Origin: Bacteroidales bacterium UBA4866
Lineage (GTDB): Bacteria; Bacteroidota; Bacteroidia; Bacteroidales; P3
DNA: 12,746 bases
Direction of reading: 5' to 3'
Assembly (NCBI GenBank): GCA_002399565.1
Contig: DHDW01000048.1
Location: forward strand, 17,303 to 30,048
The number at the start of each line of letters is the position of its first letter. The stretch's first letter is position 1. The notes under the pieces are model-generated. The model saw only the letters and a list, made by a program, of their open reading frames with translations. It searched no databases and had not been told where the DNA came from. Positions 1-7,064 of the stretch are shown here, piece after piece. The translations under genes and the position numbers were made by a program.

Positions 1-542
1 TTGGGAAAATGGCTCAACATGCTTCTGATGATCCTGTTATAAGTGATGCAAGTAAGTGTATTAAATGTTCAAATTGCATTAATAATTGTCCTGCAGATGC
101 TATAAGTTATGTTAATGATGTAATAACCATTGATAAAGAAAAATGTATTGGTTGTGCTAAATGTATTGCTGAATGCCCAAAGAGAATTATTAAGCCTGAA
201 AGTACAAATTTAGAAACTAATGTTTTTCTTGAGCGTTTAGTTGAATATGCTTGTATGTTTACTCGCAAAAAACCTATGGTTTATATTAATGTTTTAGCCA
301 ATATTTCTTCTTCTTGCGATTGTTCTGCAAGAGCTCCACTTCCTTTTACTCAAGATATTGGTATTTTAGCTTCAAAAGATATTGTTGCCATTGAACAAGC
401 TTCTCACGATTTGGTTGCTGAGGGTCATAAATGCGAGGATGCGTTTTTGAAAGAAAGCGGTGTGAGTGGATTGGGACAAATTGAGTATGCTCAAAAGCTT
501 GGTATGGGAACAAGAAAATATAAATTAGTTGAGTTAAAATAA
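1..542 (+). CDS. DUF362-family double [4Fe-4S] iron-sulfur protein, C-terminal part (5' end outside window)
   Basis: The reading frame is open to the left edge, so the ATG at position 9 is internal to a longer gene and is not taken as the start. Counting from that ATG, two ferredoxin-type cysteine sets are visible, C17-C20-C23-C27P and C46-C49-C52-C56P, which would bind two [4Fe-4S] clusters. Behind them comes a segment with a CDC motif (C103, C105) and the stretch DIGILASKDIVAIEQAS, which I recognise as the conserved C-terminal part of DUF362 proteins. The family is cytoplasmic and presumed to be redox-active, but its substrate is not generally known. The stop is 8 bp before the next gene, so the two are probably co-transcribed. 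A plain ferredoxin is less likely because of the 120-residue tail after the cluster motifs. Confidence 0.85.
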   Translation, partial: GKMAQHASDDPVISDASKCIKCSNCINNCPADAISYVNDVITIDKEKCIGCAKCIAECPKRIIKPESTNLETNVFLERLVEYACMFTRKKPMVYINVLANISSSCDCSARAPLPFTQDIGILASKDIVAIEQASHDLVAEGHKCEDAFLKESGVSGLGQIEYAQKLGMGTRKYKLVELK

Positions 543-550
543 AGTTTTAA

Positions 551-2080
551 ATGAATAATTCACTTCGATATTTAATCTATTTGATTAGTTTCTTCGCCAT
601 TACAAGTTTTGGCTTCTCTTCTTGCGTAACAGAGGAAGATTATGCAGACTCATCAAATATAAATCTTAAGTTTTCAAACGATACAATTCGTTTTGATACA
701 GTCTTCACCACCTTAGGTTCTGTAACAAAACAAATAAGAGTATATAATAACGAAAACAAACCACTTAAAATTGATCAAATCCGTTTGGGAGCTGGTGCAA
801 ATTCTTTTTATAGATTAAATGTTGATGGAAATACAAATATTGTTGTTAATGATGTTGTGATAAATGCAAAGGATAGTATGTTTATCTTTGTTAGAGTTAC
901 CATCAACCCTAACAATCAAAGCAACCCCTTACTTGTTTCGGACTCAATCATTTTCTCTTTCAATGGAAAGGAGCAATATGTTCAATTGGAAGCTTATGGT
1001 CAGGATGCTTATTATCATGTTGCAGACAAATGGGCTTACACCTTAGACAATAATGGCAATAGAATTGATAGCTTAAATTATTCCTTAGCAGAAGATAAAG
1101 GCTTACAAAGTGGATGTATTGTAAATGGAAACTCTTTGGAATGGAAAAACGACAAACCTCATATTATCTTTGGTTCTCTTATAGTTAATTCAAATAAAAC
1201 CCTTACTCTTTCTGAAGGAACAAAAATACATCTGAATCCTAAATCAGTATTTTTTGTTTGGTCAGAAGCCTCATTGAAGGTTAATGGCTCAACTCAAAAT
1301 AATGTTATTTTTCAAGGAATGAGAAAAGATGACTACTATTCTCAACTTCCAGGACAGTGGGGACAAATTTGGTTTCAAGCAGGCAGCAAGAATAATGTTT
1401 TAAATAATGTTACAATTAAGAATGGAACTATTGGAATAATTGTTGACAGCTGCGTTACAAATGATATACCCACTGTTGATATTCAAAGTTCAAAGATAGA
1501 GAATATGTCAGTTTATGGAATTTGGTCAAGAGGAGGACATATTAATGCAGTAAATACATTAGTTCAGAATACAGGAAAGGAAACCGTTGCACTTACAATT
1601 GGAGGAAAGTATCAATTTGTAAATTGTACTTTTGCTAACTATTGGTCTTACAACTCAAGAAGATCTAACACAACCTTATTCCTTCAAAACTATTACTACG
1701 ACAAAGATAATAACTTAATTTTAAGACCTATTACAGAGTGCAATTTCTATAACACAATTATTTACGGCTCCAATGAAGATGAAATAATGATTGACAAAAA
1801 AGAAGGAGCTGAAATAAACTATTTGTTTGAAAGCTGTCTTTTGTTGACAAAATCTGTTAGAAACGAGCCTCCTATGGTTAGCAACTGCATTTTCAATCAA
1901 GACCCATTATTTAATTATCCTCAAGAAGGAGATTTTAGAATTAAGTCTTCCTCTCCTGCCATTGGTAAAGGCAATGGAAGTTGGAATGCTGTATATCCTA
2001 ATGATATTATTGGAAACTTTCGTCAATTCCCTCCAACAATAGGAGCTTACGAATATTATCCAATTGCTACAAGGAAATAA
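551..2080 (+). CDS. Right-handed parallel beta-helix lipoprotein
   Basis: A 509-residue exported protein of unknown specific function. The N-terminus has a basic start (R6), a hydrophobic stretch at 7-22 and a lipobox FSSC with C25 as the lipidation site, so it should be a lipoprotein anchored in the periplasm or on the cell surface. Residues about 37-150 look like a beta-sandwich of the sort that precedes beta-helices in this phylum (FDTVFTTLGSVTKQIRVYN). Residues about 205-450 have the Asn/Gly-rich repeating strand pattern of a right-handed parallel beta-helix (NNVTIKNGTIGI, VNTLVQNTG, FVNCTFANYW). The end (SPAIGKG...IGNFRQFPPTIGAYEY) is the usual closing motif of such proteins. No catalytic residues for a polysaccharide lyase can be assigned. 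It follows the DUF362 gene by 8 bp with no visible terminator between them. Confidence 0.85.
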   Translation: MNNSLRYLIYLISFFAITSFGFSSCVTEEDYADSSNINLKFSNDTIRFDTVFTTLGSVTKQIRVYNNENKPLKIDQIRLGAGANSFYRLNVDGNTNIVVNDVVINAKDSMFIFVRVTINPNNQSNPLLVSDSIIFSFNGKEQYVQLEAYGQDAYYHVADKWAYTLDNNGNRIDSLNYSLAEDKGLQSGCIVNGNSLEWKNDKPHIIFGSLIVNSNKTLTLSEGTKIHLNPKSVFFVWSEASLKVNGSTQNNVIFQGMRKDDYYSQLPGQWGQIWFQAGSKNNVLNNVTIKNGTIGIIVDSCVTNDIPTVDIQSSKIENMSVYGIWSRGGHINAVNTLVQNTGKETVALTIGGKYQFVNCTFANYWSYNSRRSNTTLFLQNYYYDKDNNLILRPITECNFYNTIIYGSNEDEIMIDKKEGAEINYLFESCLLLTKSVRNEPPMVSNCIFNQDPLFNYPQEGDFRIKSSSPAIGKGNGSWNAVYPNDIIGNFRQFPPTIGAYEYYPIATRK

Positions 2081-2157
2081 GATAGCCCTAAATCTTCTTT
2101 CAAATATTAATTCTCTATTAAATTGTGCCTTAACGCTACTTTTTCTATTTTTTTGTA

Positions 2158-2165
2158 TATCTTTG
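2158..2165 (+). promoter_or_regulatory. Probable -7 promoter element of ppdK (TATCTTTG)
   Basis: TATCTTTG fits the Bacteroidota -7 consensus TAnnTTTG and lies 70 bp before the ppdK start, in the only gap of useful size upstream. I see no good TTTG at the expected -33 distance, so the match is partial. Transcription would start near 2172, giving a leader of about 64 nt. Confidence 0.5.
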
Positions 2166-2174
2166 CAAGCTTAA

Positions 2175-2203
2175 AATCTAAGTAATTTGTAGATTAATTA
2201 CTT
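2175..2203 (+). other. Overlapping inverted repeats in the ppdK leader
   Basis: Two inverted repeats share bases and could not form together. AATCTA (2175-2180) pairs with TAGATT (2190-2195), while AAGTAATT (2180-2187) pairs with AATTACTT (2196-2203) around an 8-nt loop. Both are purely AT-rich stems and thus weak. They lie in the predicted 5' leader. A regulatory role is only a possibility, because AT-rich leaders produce such repeats by chance. Confidence 0.3.
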
Positions 2204-2235
2204 GATATATAAATATAATTTTAATTATTGAAAAG

Positions 2236-4950
2236 ATGACAAACGTAAAGAAGTATGTTTATACTTTTGGTGGAAAGACTGCTGAAGGTAATGCAGAGAT
2301 GAAAAACTTATTAGGTGGAAAAGGAGCTAATTTGGCAGAGATGTGCTTGTTAGGACTTCCTGTTCCTGCTGGATTAACCATTACAACAGAGGCTTGTACT
2401 GATTATTATGCAAACAATTGCGAGCTTCCTAATGGTTTGATGGATGAAGTTTGGCAAGGAATGAAAAAAGTGGAAGAAGCAATGGGTATGAAGTTTGGAG
2501 ACAAAGATAATTGCTTATTACTTTCATGTCGTTCTGGAGCAAGAAGCTCTATGCCAGGAATGATGGATACTGTTTTAAACATTGGTCTTTCTTCTCAAAC
2601 AATTCCTGGATTGGTAAAGAAAACTAATAATCCTCGTTTTGTTTATGACTCTTATCGTCGTTTAATTATGATGTATGCAGATGTTGTTATGGAAAAATCA
2701 GAAGGATTGGAACCTGCAAAAGGAGTTGGTATTCGTAGAATTTTAGATGATATTTTAGATGAATATAAACATTCTAAAGGATATAAATCTGACACAGAAC
2801 TATCAACTGAAGACCTAATGGCTTTGGCTGAAACTTTCAAAAAGACAATTAAAGAAAATATTGGAGTTGAATTTCCTGATGATGCAGCTAAGCAATTAGA
2901 AGGCGGAGTTAAAGCTGTATTTAAGAGCTGGAATGGAAAGAAAGCAATATCTTACAGAAGAATTGAAGGAATTCCTGATGAATGGGGAACAGCTGTAAAT
3001 GTTCAAGCTATGGTATTTGGTAATATGGGAGATAGCTCTGCAACTGGAGTAGCTTTCACTCGTAACCCAGCAACAGGAGAAAACCAATTCTATGGCGAAT
3101 GGTTAGTTAATGCACAAGGTGAAGACGTTGTTGCAGGTATTCGTACACCTAATCCATTGAATGATGACACAAAGAATGACCAAAATGCTCACCTTCATTC
3201 TATGCAAGAAACAATGCCTGAAACTTATAAAGAGCTATGTGAGATTCGTGATATTTTGGAAGAAGCCTATAAGGATATGTTAGACATTGAGTTTACCGTT
3301 CAAGAAGGGGTTCTATATATGCTACAATGCCGTATCGGAAAAAGAACAGGAGTTTCTGCAATGACTATGGCAATGGAAATGTTGGGAGAAAAAATCATTG
3401 ATGAAAAAGAAGTTATTCGCAGAGTAACTCCAGCACAATTGGACGAACTTCTTCACCCTATCTTAGACTCTAACGCAGAAGCAAAACATACAGTTATTGC
3501 AAAAGGTCTTCCAGCAGGTCCTGGTGGAGCAGTTGGAGTAATTGCTCTTACAAGCGAAGAAGCAATGCGTTTGGACAACGAAGGTATTGTAAACATCCTT
3601 GTTAGAGAAGAAACAAATCCTGAAGACGTTGAAGGAATGAGAGCAGCAACTGGTATTTTAACAGCAAGAGGTGGAATGACCTCACATGCTGCACTTGTTG
3701 CAAGAGGTTGGGGAAAATGTTGTATTGTAGGCTGTGAATCAATTCATATTAATATGGATGCTCGCACTGTTACAATTGCAGGAAAAACCTATAAAGAAGG
3801 AGATACATTAAGCTTAAACGGAACAAAAGGCTTTGTTTATGAAGGAGAAGTTGCAATGATTGACGCAACTGAAAACCCATTATTCCAAAGCTTTATGAAT
3901 ATTGTTGACCGTCATCGTACAATGGGAGTTAGAACAAATGCTGACACTCCAGAAGATGCAGCTCAAGCAATTGCATTTGGAGCAGAAGGAATTGGACTTT
4001 TCCGTATTGAACATATGTTCTATGGACAAAACTCTGAAGCACCACTTGCAGCATTAAGAAAAATGATACTTTCTCAAAACACTCAGGAAAGAGAAAAACA
4101 CCTTGCAGAACTTCACCCTTACATCAAACAAGCAGTGAAAGGAACAATGCAAGTTATGGACAAAAAACCAGTAACTTTCCGTTTAATTGACCCACCATTA
4201 CACGAATTTGTACCTCACACTGAAGACAAACAAAAAGAATTGGCAAATGAACTTGGAATAACTCATCAAGAAATTGTTAAGAGAATTGATGCACTAAACG
4301 AAGTTAACCCAATGATGGGATTAAGAGGAGTTCGTTTGGGAATTGTTTATCCAGAAGTCACAGCAACACAATTTGATGCATTGTTTGAAGCAGAAGCAGA
4401 ATTGAGAAAAGAAGGATTTGATCCAAAATTAGAAATAATGGTTCCACTTACAGTTTCTGTAACTGAATTAAAACACCAAAAAGACATTTGCGACAAAGTA
4501 CATGCAGAAGTTGAAAAAAGAATGGATGCTAAAATCAACTACCTATATGGTACAATGATTGAAATTCCAAGAGCAACAATAGTTTCAGATGAAATTGCAA
4601 CAGTAGCAGACTTCTTCTCTTTTGGAACAAACGACCTAACTCAAATGACCTTTGGATTCTCAAGAGATGACGTAAACGCAATTATCAGCGAATACAAAGA
4701 CAAGAAAATCCTACCTGCTGATCCATTCCAAACCTTAGATCAAGAAGGAGTTGGTAAATTAGTAGAATTGGGAGTAACAAAAGGACGTTCAACTAAAGCA
4801 AACTTAAAAGTTGGTGTTTGTGGAGAACATGGTGGAGACCCAGAATCAGTAGAATTCTTCTTCAAGACAGGAATGAACTATGTATCTTGCTCACCATTTA
4901 GAGTACCAGTTGCACGCTTAGCAGCAGCACAAGCAGCAATAAGAAAATAA
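2236..4950 (+). CDS. ppdK: Pyruvate, phosphate dikinase
   Basis: Cytoplasmic enzyme that interconverts pyruvate + ATP + phosphate with phosphoenolpyruvate + AMP + pyrophosphate; in anaerobes it commonly works in glycolysis or PEP regeneration. The 904 residues are slightly longer than the roughly 874 of the Clostridium symbiosum enzyme and appear complete. The N-terminal nucleotide-binding domain carries GGKGANLAEM (27-36) and the motif around R99 and MPGMMDTVLNIGL (106-118). The swivelling phosphohistidine domain has GGMTSHAALVARG with catalytic H484 preceded by T482, the usual site of regulatory phosphorylation in this family. The C-terminal PEP/pyruvate barrel has FGTNDLTQMTFGFSRDD and VCGEHGGDP with catalytic C862. 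It stands alone, with a candidate promoter 70 bp upstream and a strong terminator directly after the stop. All key residues that I can check are present. Confidence 0.97.
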   Translation: MTNVKKYVYTFGGKTAEGNAEMKNLLGGKGANLAEMCLLGLPVPAGLTITTEACTDYYANNCELPNGLMDEVWQGMKKVEEAMGMKFGDKDNCLLLSCRSGARSSMPGMMDTVLNIGLSSQTIPGLVKKTNNPRFVYDSYRRLIMMYADVVMEKSEGLEPAKGVGIRRILDDILDEYKHSKGYKSDTELSTEDLMALAETFKKTIKENIGVEFPDDAAKQLEGGVKAVFKSWNGKKAISYRRIEGIPDEWGTAVNVQAMVFGNMGDSSATGVAFTRNPATGENQFYGEWLVNAQGEDVVAGIRTPNPLNDDTKNDQNAHLHSMQETMPETYKELCEIRDILEEAYKDMLDIEFTVQEGVLYMLQCRIGKRTGVSAMTMAMEMLGEKIIDEKEVIRRVTPAQLDELLHPILDSNAEAKHTVIAKGLPAGPGGAVGVIALTSEEAMRLDNEGIVNILVREETNPEDVEGMRAATGILTARGGMTSHAALVARGWGKCCIVGCESIHINMDARTVTIAGKTYKEGDTLSLNGTKGFVYEGEVAMIDATENPLFQSFMNIVDRHRTMGVRTNADTPEDAAQAIAFGAEGIGLFRIEHMFYGQNSEAPLAALRKMILSQNTQEREKHLAELHPYIKQAVKGTMQVMDKKPVTFRLIDPPLHEFVPHTEDKQKELANELGITHQEIVKRIDALNEVNPMMGLRGVRLGIVYPEVTATQFDALFEAEAELRKEGFDPKLEIMVPLTVSVTELKHQKDICDKVHAEVEKRMDAKINYLYGTMIEIPRATIVSDEIATVADFFSFGTNDLTQMTFGFSRDDVNAIISEYKDKKILPADPFQTLDQEGVGKLVELGVTKGRSTKANLKVGVCGEHGGDPESVEFFFKTGMNYVSCSPFRVPVARLAAAQAAIRK

Positions 4951-4971
4951 AATTTAAAGACACCTAAATAC

Positions 4972-5011
4972 AAAAAGAGTAAATCATTTATTTGATTAAC
5001 TCTTTTTTTTT
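4972..5011 (+). terminator. Intrinsic terminator of ppdK
   Basis: A 15-nt left arm (4972-4986) pairs with 4993-5007 around a 6-nt loop with a single mismatch (14 of 15 pairs). A run of nine T (5003-5011) overlaps and follows the right arm. It begins 21 bp after the ppdK stop codon. Confidence 0.9.
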
Positions 5012-5097
5012 GTGCCTTAAATTAATAGTTATTGAAAATAAGTCATATTATTTTAATTAGATTGACTTGTAGAATAAAACCTTGTTTGCGGTAAATT

Positions 5098-5181
5098 AAA
5101 ACGAAGAAAGAAATTATTAAAGTAAAGAAAGAAAAAATTAAAACAGCGTTTCAGTAAAATGAAATAAGGATTCAGTAAATC
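5098..5181. repeat. Two degenerate pairs of 21-nt direct repeats
   Basis: The unit at 5098-5118 matches the next unit, 5119-5139, at 16 of 21 positions (shared core AAGAAAGAAA). The unit at 5140-5160 matches 5161-5181 at 14 of 21 positions, with an exact shared TTCAGTAAA at 5150 and 5171. These pairs abut the 21-nt tandem array beginning at 5203, with one unmatched 21-nt interval (5182-5202) between. The sequence is A-rich, which raises chance similarity, but the same spacing recurs in three adjacent sequence families. Confidence 0.55.
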
Positions 5182-5293
5182 ATCAATCATAATTGAAAAT
5201 AAGTCCCTTATATTTCTGTATATGTCCTTTATATTTCTAAATATGTCCCTTATATTTTTATATATGTCCCTTATATTTTTGATTATGATTGAT
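5182..5293. repeat. Perfect 12-bp inverted repeat enclosing the tandem array
   Basis: ATCAATCATAAT at 5182-5193 is the exact reverse complement of ATTATGATTGAT at 5282-5293. The arms lie 88 bp apart and enclose the four 21-bp units, the last of which overlaps the right arm by five bases. Pairing could extend inward by several A/T bases after two mismatches. The arrangement could be a large cruciform or hairpin, or the ends of a small element. I do not recognise it as a known family. Confidence 0.75.
5203..5286. repeat. Four tandem 21-bp repeats (GTCCCTTATATTT core)
   Basis: Four contiguous 21-bp units begin at 5203, 5224, 5245 and 5266. Each opens with GTCC(C/T)TTATATTT(C/T)T and differs mainly in the last six bases; the second unit has T for C at its fifth base. 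The units join without spacers, so this is not a CRISPR array. The period equals two helical turns. No coding region covers it. On either strand one reading frame is free of stops because 21 is a multiple of three, but no plausible start codon precedes it. Confidence 0.9.
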
Positions 5294-5340
5294 ATTTTAG
5301 GAAATTAAGGGGATTGAGTTGTTGAGGTGTTTTTAAGGAT

Positions 5341-5414
5341 AAAAATCCTACAAATCCTTTAATCATCGGCTTGCCGCTTGCCTTAGCAAGAATCCTGGCA
5401 ATCCTGATTCTGAC
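5341..5414 (-). repeat. GGATT-rich extragenic repeat
   Basis: Read on the - strand this begins GTCAGAATCAGGATT and contains two GGATT-N4-GGATT pairs: at 5404-5391, and at 5357-5344. Each pair has a 9-nt period. Between them lies a nested hairpin: CTTGC (5377-5381) with GCAAG (5386-5390), enclosed by TTGCC (5371-5375) with GGCAA (5397-5401). It resembles the GTCAGAATCAGGATT-type dispersed intergenic repeats I know from genomes of this phylum; that identification is from memory. No protein is predicted here. Confidence 0.55.
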
Positions 5415-5419
5415 AAATT

Positions 5420-5468
5420 AAAAAAATAAAATAAGGCAATCCTTGATTTGGGTTGCCTTATTTTTAGA
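5420..5468. terminator. Strong bidirectional intrinsic terminator
   Basis: A 15-bp stem (5428-5442 with 5450-5464, one G-T wobble, 7-nt loop) has the core AAGGCAA / TTGCCTT. On the + strand it runs into TTTTT (5461-5465). On the - strand it runs into an interrupted T tract (complement of 5419-5431). The ppdK transcript already has its own terminator, so the likeliest use is to end the leftward operon finishing at the MarR gene. It would leave a 3' untranslated region of about 150 nt. Confidence 0.8.
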
Positions 5469-5496
5469 TAATATTATATCAGGACACCTTAAAGTG

Positions 5497-5518
5497 AACA
5501 AGCGTTTAGCTTGTTTTT
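5497..5518 (+). terminator. Short hairpin with T run, weak terminator candidate
   Basis: AACAAGC (5497-5503) pairs with GCTTGTT (5509-5515) around a 5-nt loop, followed by T to position 5518. This has intrinsic terminator form on the + strand, but no + strand gene lies directly upstream. It may be a backup stop for read-through past 5464, or a processed structure in the 3' region of the leftward operon. Confidence 0.4.
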
Positions 5519-5569
5519 CAAGTGTTTGTAATTCTTCTAAAAGAAACTAAATAAATAAAATAAGAAGTT

Positions 5570-5589
5570 ATCTCACTTTAAGATGAGAT
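5570..5589. other. Small hairpin just after the MarR stop codon
   Basis: ATCTCA (5570-5575) pairs with TGAGAT (5584-5589) around an 8-nt loop, 10 bp beyond the MarR stop. On the - strand it is followed by an AT-rich stretch with no clean T run, so it is a weak terminator or a 3'-end stabilising structure. On the + strand it is followed by TTTTTT. Confidence 0.4.
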
Positions 5590-5599
5590 TGCTTTTTTC

Positions 5600-5950
5600 T
5601 TATCTTAAATGGCCTTTTAGTTCTTTTGGAATGTTAATTTTTGAATTTTTGACAGACAATATACACTCTGCTCCCTTTTCTGTTAGAGCAAAATACATTT
5701 GTCGTTTGTCTTCCTTGCCTAATTGTCTTTCAACAAATCCTTGTTCTTCAACACTCTTAATTACTTTTGATGTGTTGGAACATGTTAAGCCAAGATTTTT
5801 AGCAAGTTCTGTTGAGGAAAGTGTTCTCTTCTCAAGTAATGAGCAAAGTAGCATTCCTTCGTTTAGGGTTATTCCATATTCTTTATAGAATTGTCCTTCA
5901 AACTCTCCAATAAGTTTGTAGATGTCCCTGATTTTACAAATTATGTCCAT
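5600..5950 (-). CDS. MarR-family winged-helix transcriptional regulator
   Basis: A 116-residue cytoplasmic DNA-binding protein, short for the family (usually about 140) but with the whole winged helix-turn-helix. Residues about 45-70 (STELAKNLGLTCSNTSKVIKSVEEQG) form the helix-turn-helix. FVERQLGKEDKRQMYFALTEKG (72-93) forms the wing, with the family's conserved D-R pair (D81, R83). The C-terminal dimerisation helix looks short. Four cysteines (C5, C36, C57, C96) are many for this size, and C57 is at the start of the recognition helix. It is the last gene of the leftward operon, 26 bp after the thioredoxin gene. From this context I infer a thiol- or persulfide-responsive repressor of its own operon; the ligand cannot be seen in the sequence. 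Confidence 0.9.
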   Translation of the reverse strand: MDIICKIRDIYKLIGEFEGQFYKEYGITLNEGMLLCSLLEKRTLSSTELAKNLGLTCSNTSKVIKSVEEQGFVERQLGKEDKRQMYFALTEKGAECILSVKNSKINIPKELKGHLR

Positions 5951-5976
5951 AATATTATGTGTTTGTTGGTTTGTAT

Positions 5977-6471
5977 TTATTTTTTTAATAATATATCGTC
6001 TATTGCTTTCTTCAATTCAGACTTAGGTAATGCTCCCATTACCATTTGTGGTTGCTCATTCATTGGAACAAAAAGTAGTGAAGGGATTGAACGGATTCCA
6101 AAGGCTTGAGCCAATTCTTGTTCTTTCTCTGTGTCTATCTTATAAACATATATCTCTCCATCATATTCCTTTGCAAGCTCTTCAAGTAGCGGAGCTACCA
6201 TCTTGCAAGGTCCACACCAATCTGCATAGAAATCAATTATGCAAGGTTTGTCGCCCAAATATTTCCACTCTTGTGGGTTTTGTTCATAATTCATAACCTT
6301 TGTTAGAAACTCTGACTTTGATAAATTTATTGTTTTCATTTTATTTTCTTTTTTATTTATTGTACTATTTTTTTGTTCTTCTTTTGTTTGTTTTTCTTTA
6401 TCTGTGCTGTTGCCACAAGAAACAAATGTTATGGTTGCAAGCATCAGCATTAATATTATTTTTCTTCTCAT
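5977..6471 (-). CDS. Thioredoxin-like lipoprotein (WCGPC)
   Basis: A 164-residue protein with an export signal in front of a complete thioredoxin fold. The N-terminus RRKIILMLMLATITFVSC is a lipoprotein signal with C19 as the lipidation site. Residues 20-45 are a Lys/Glu/Asn-rich linker. The thioredoxin domain spans about 46-164, with active site WCGPC (C86, C89) and cis-proline P130 (SIPS). It should be tethered in the periplasm and reduce or exchange disulfides there. Its start overlaps the stop of the methyltransferase gene by 4 bp (ATGA), which suggests translational coupling and supports this start. The in-frame ATG for M45 (6337-6339) falls exactly where a classic cytoplasmic thioredoxin would begin, so a second shorter product cannot be excluded. 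Confidence 0.92.
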   Translation of the reverse strand: MRRKIILMLMLATITFVSCGNSTDKEKQTKEEQKNSTINKKENKMKTINLSKSEFLTKVMNYEQNPQEWKYLGDKPCIIDFYADWCGPCKMVAPLLEELAKEYDGEIYVYKIDTEKEQELAQAFGIRSIPSLLFVPMNEQPQMVMGALPKSELKKAIDDILLKK

Positions 6472-7064
6472 TTTTGTGCTATTAGTATAAATAAAGGGTA
6501 GGTTTTATCGTTTTTGTAAATCTTATCGTAAATTGTACTCCTTAGAATAATAAATCCTTCTTCTTCCAATTGATTTGAAAGATTTTTTAGGTCAAAACCA
6601 AAATGAGGGACAATGTTATTTGTGTGAAAAGAACCATCTTCATTAACCAAATCCCCAATTGCAAAAAAACCATTATCCTTAAGGCTATCTTTTACTTTTT
6701 TTATGTAGCTCGAAATATCCTCAATATGATGCAAAGATAGAAAGTTTATTATACCAGAGATGTTTTTTAAGGAAATTTTTTCAAATTCGTTTTCAATAAT
6801 CTCAACTTTATTAGCAATTGGACTGTCTACAAGCTTATCTTTTAAGACATTGAGCATTGAAGGTGAGTTATCAATCATATATGTTTTTTGAATCTCTTCA
6901 GCAAAACTCAACCCCACAAGTCCTGTTCCACAACCAACCTCAGCATATATGTCTTGTTCATAAATAAATATGCTATTTCTAAGTTGATTAACAAATTTTG
7001 AAGTCAACTCAATCTGCATGGGGTTATCCCAATCTTTTGCTTTATTTTGGAAGTGGTCAATCAT
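6468..7064 (-). CDS. Class I SAM-dependent methyltransferase
   Basis: A 198-residue soluble protein with a Rossmann-type methyltransferase fold. Motif I is AEVGCGTGLVG (41-51), the acidic residue after the second strand is D65 (YMIDNSPSM), and the post-I/IV region is FLSLHHIED (108-116). The N-terminal HFQNKAKDWDNP resembles small-molecule methyltransferases that begin with a KAxxWD motif. The substrate cannot be told from the sequence. The operon context (persulfide reductase, thioredoxin) makes a thiol or sulfide acceptor conceivable, but this is inference. It begins directly after the stop of the DUF6132 gene and overlaps the thioredoxin gene by 4 bp. Confidence 0.88.
   Translation of the reverse strand: MIDHFQNKAKDWDNPMQIELTSKFVNQLRNSIFIYEQDIYAEVGCGTGLVGLSFAEEIQKTYMIDNSPSMLNVLKDKLVDSPIANKVEIIENEFEKISLKNISGIINFLSLHHIEDISSYIKKVKDSLKDNGFFAIGDLVNEDGSFHTNNIVPHFGFDLKNLSNQLEEEGFIILRSTIYDKIYKNDKTYPLFILIAQK

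Noticed and set aside
9..11. ATG at 9 as the true start of the iron-sulfur protein
   Set aside because: The frame is open upstream to the edge and the family has a large N-terminal domain before the cluster motifs.
5203..5286. CRISPR-like array
   Set aside because: The 21-nt units are contiguous with no unique spacers, and no cas gene is present.
5053..5304. Stop-free frame on the - strand encoding heptapeptide repeats (NIRDIYK-like)
   Set aside because: No start codon lies before the repeats; the first ATG is at 5190, after them, and the 45-residue remainder is low-complexity. A 21-bp repeat gives stop-free frames automatically.
5488..5582. 10-bp inverted repeat CTTAAAGTGA (5488-5497) / TCACTTTAAG (5573-5582) as possible mobile-element ends
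   Set aside because: The arms are short and AT-rich, there is no target-site duplication, and no transposase or remnant lies between them.
5583..5888. Open frame on the + strand opposite the MarR gene
   Set aside because: It is antisense to a clear MarR protein and has no recognisable domain.
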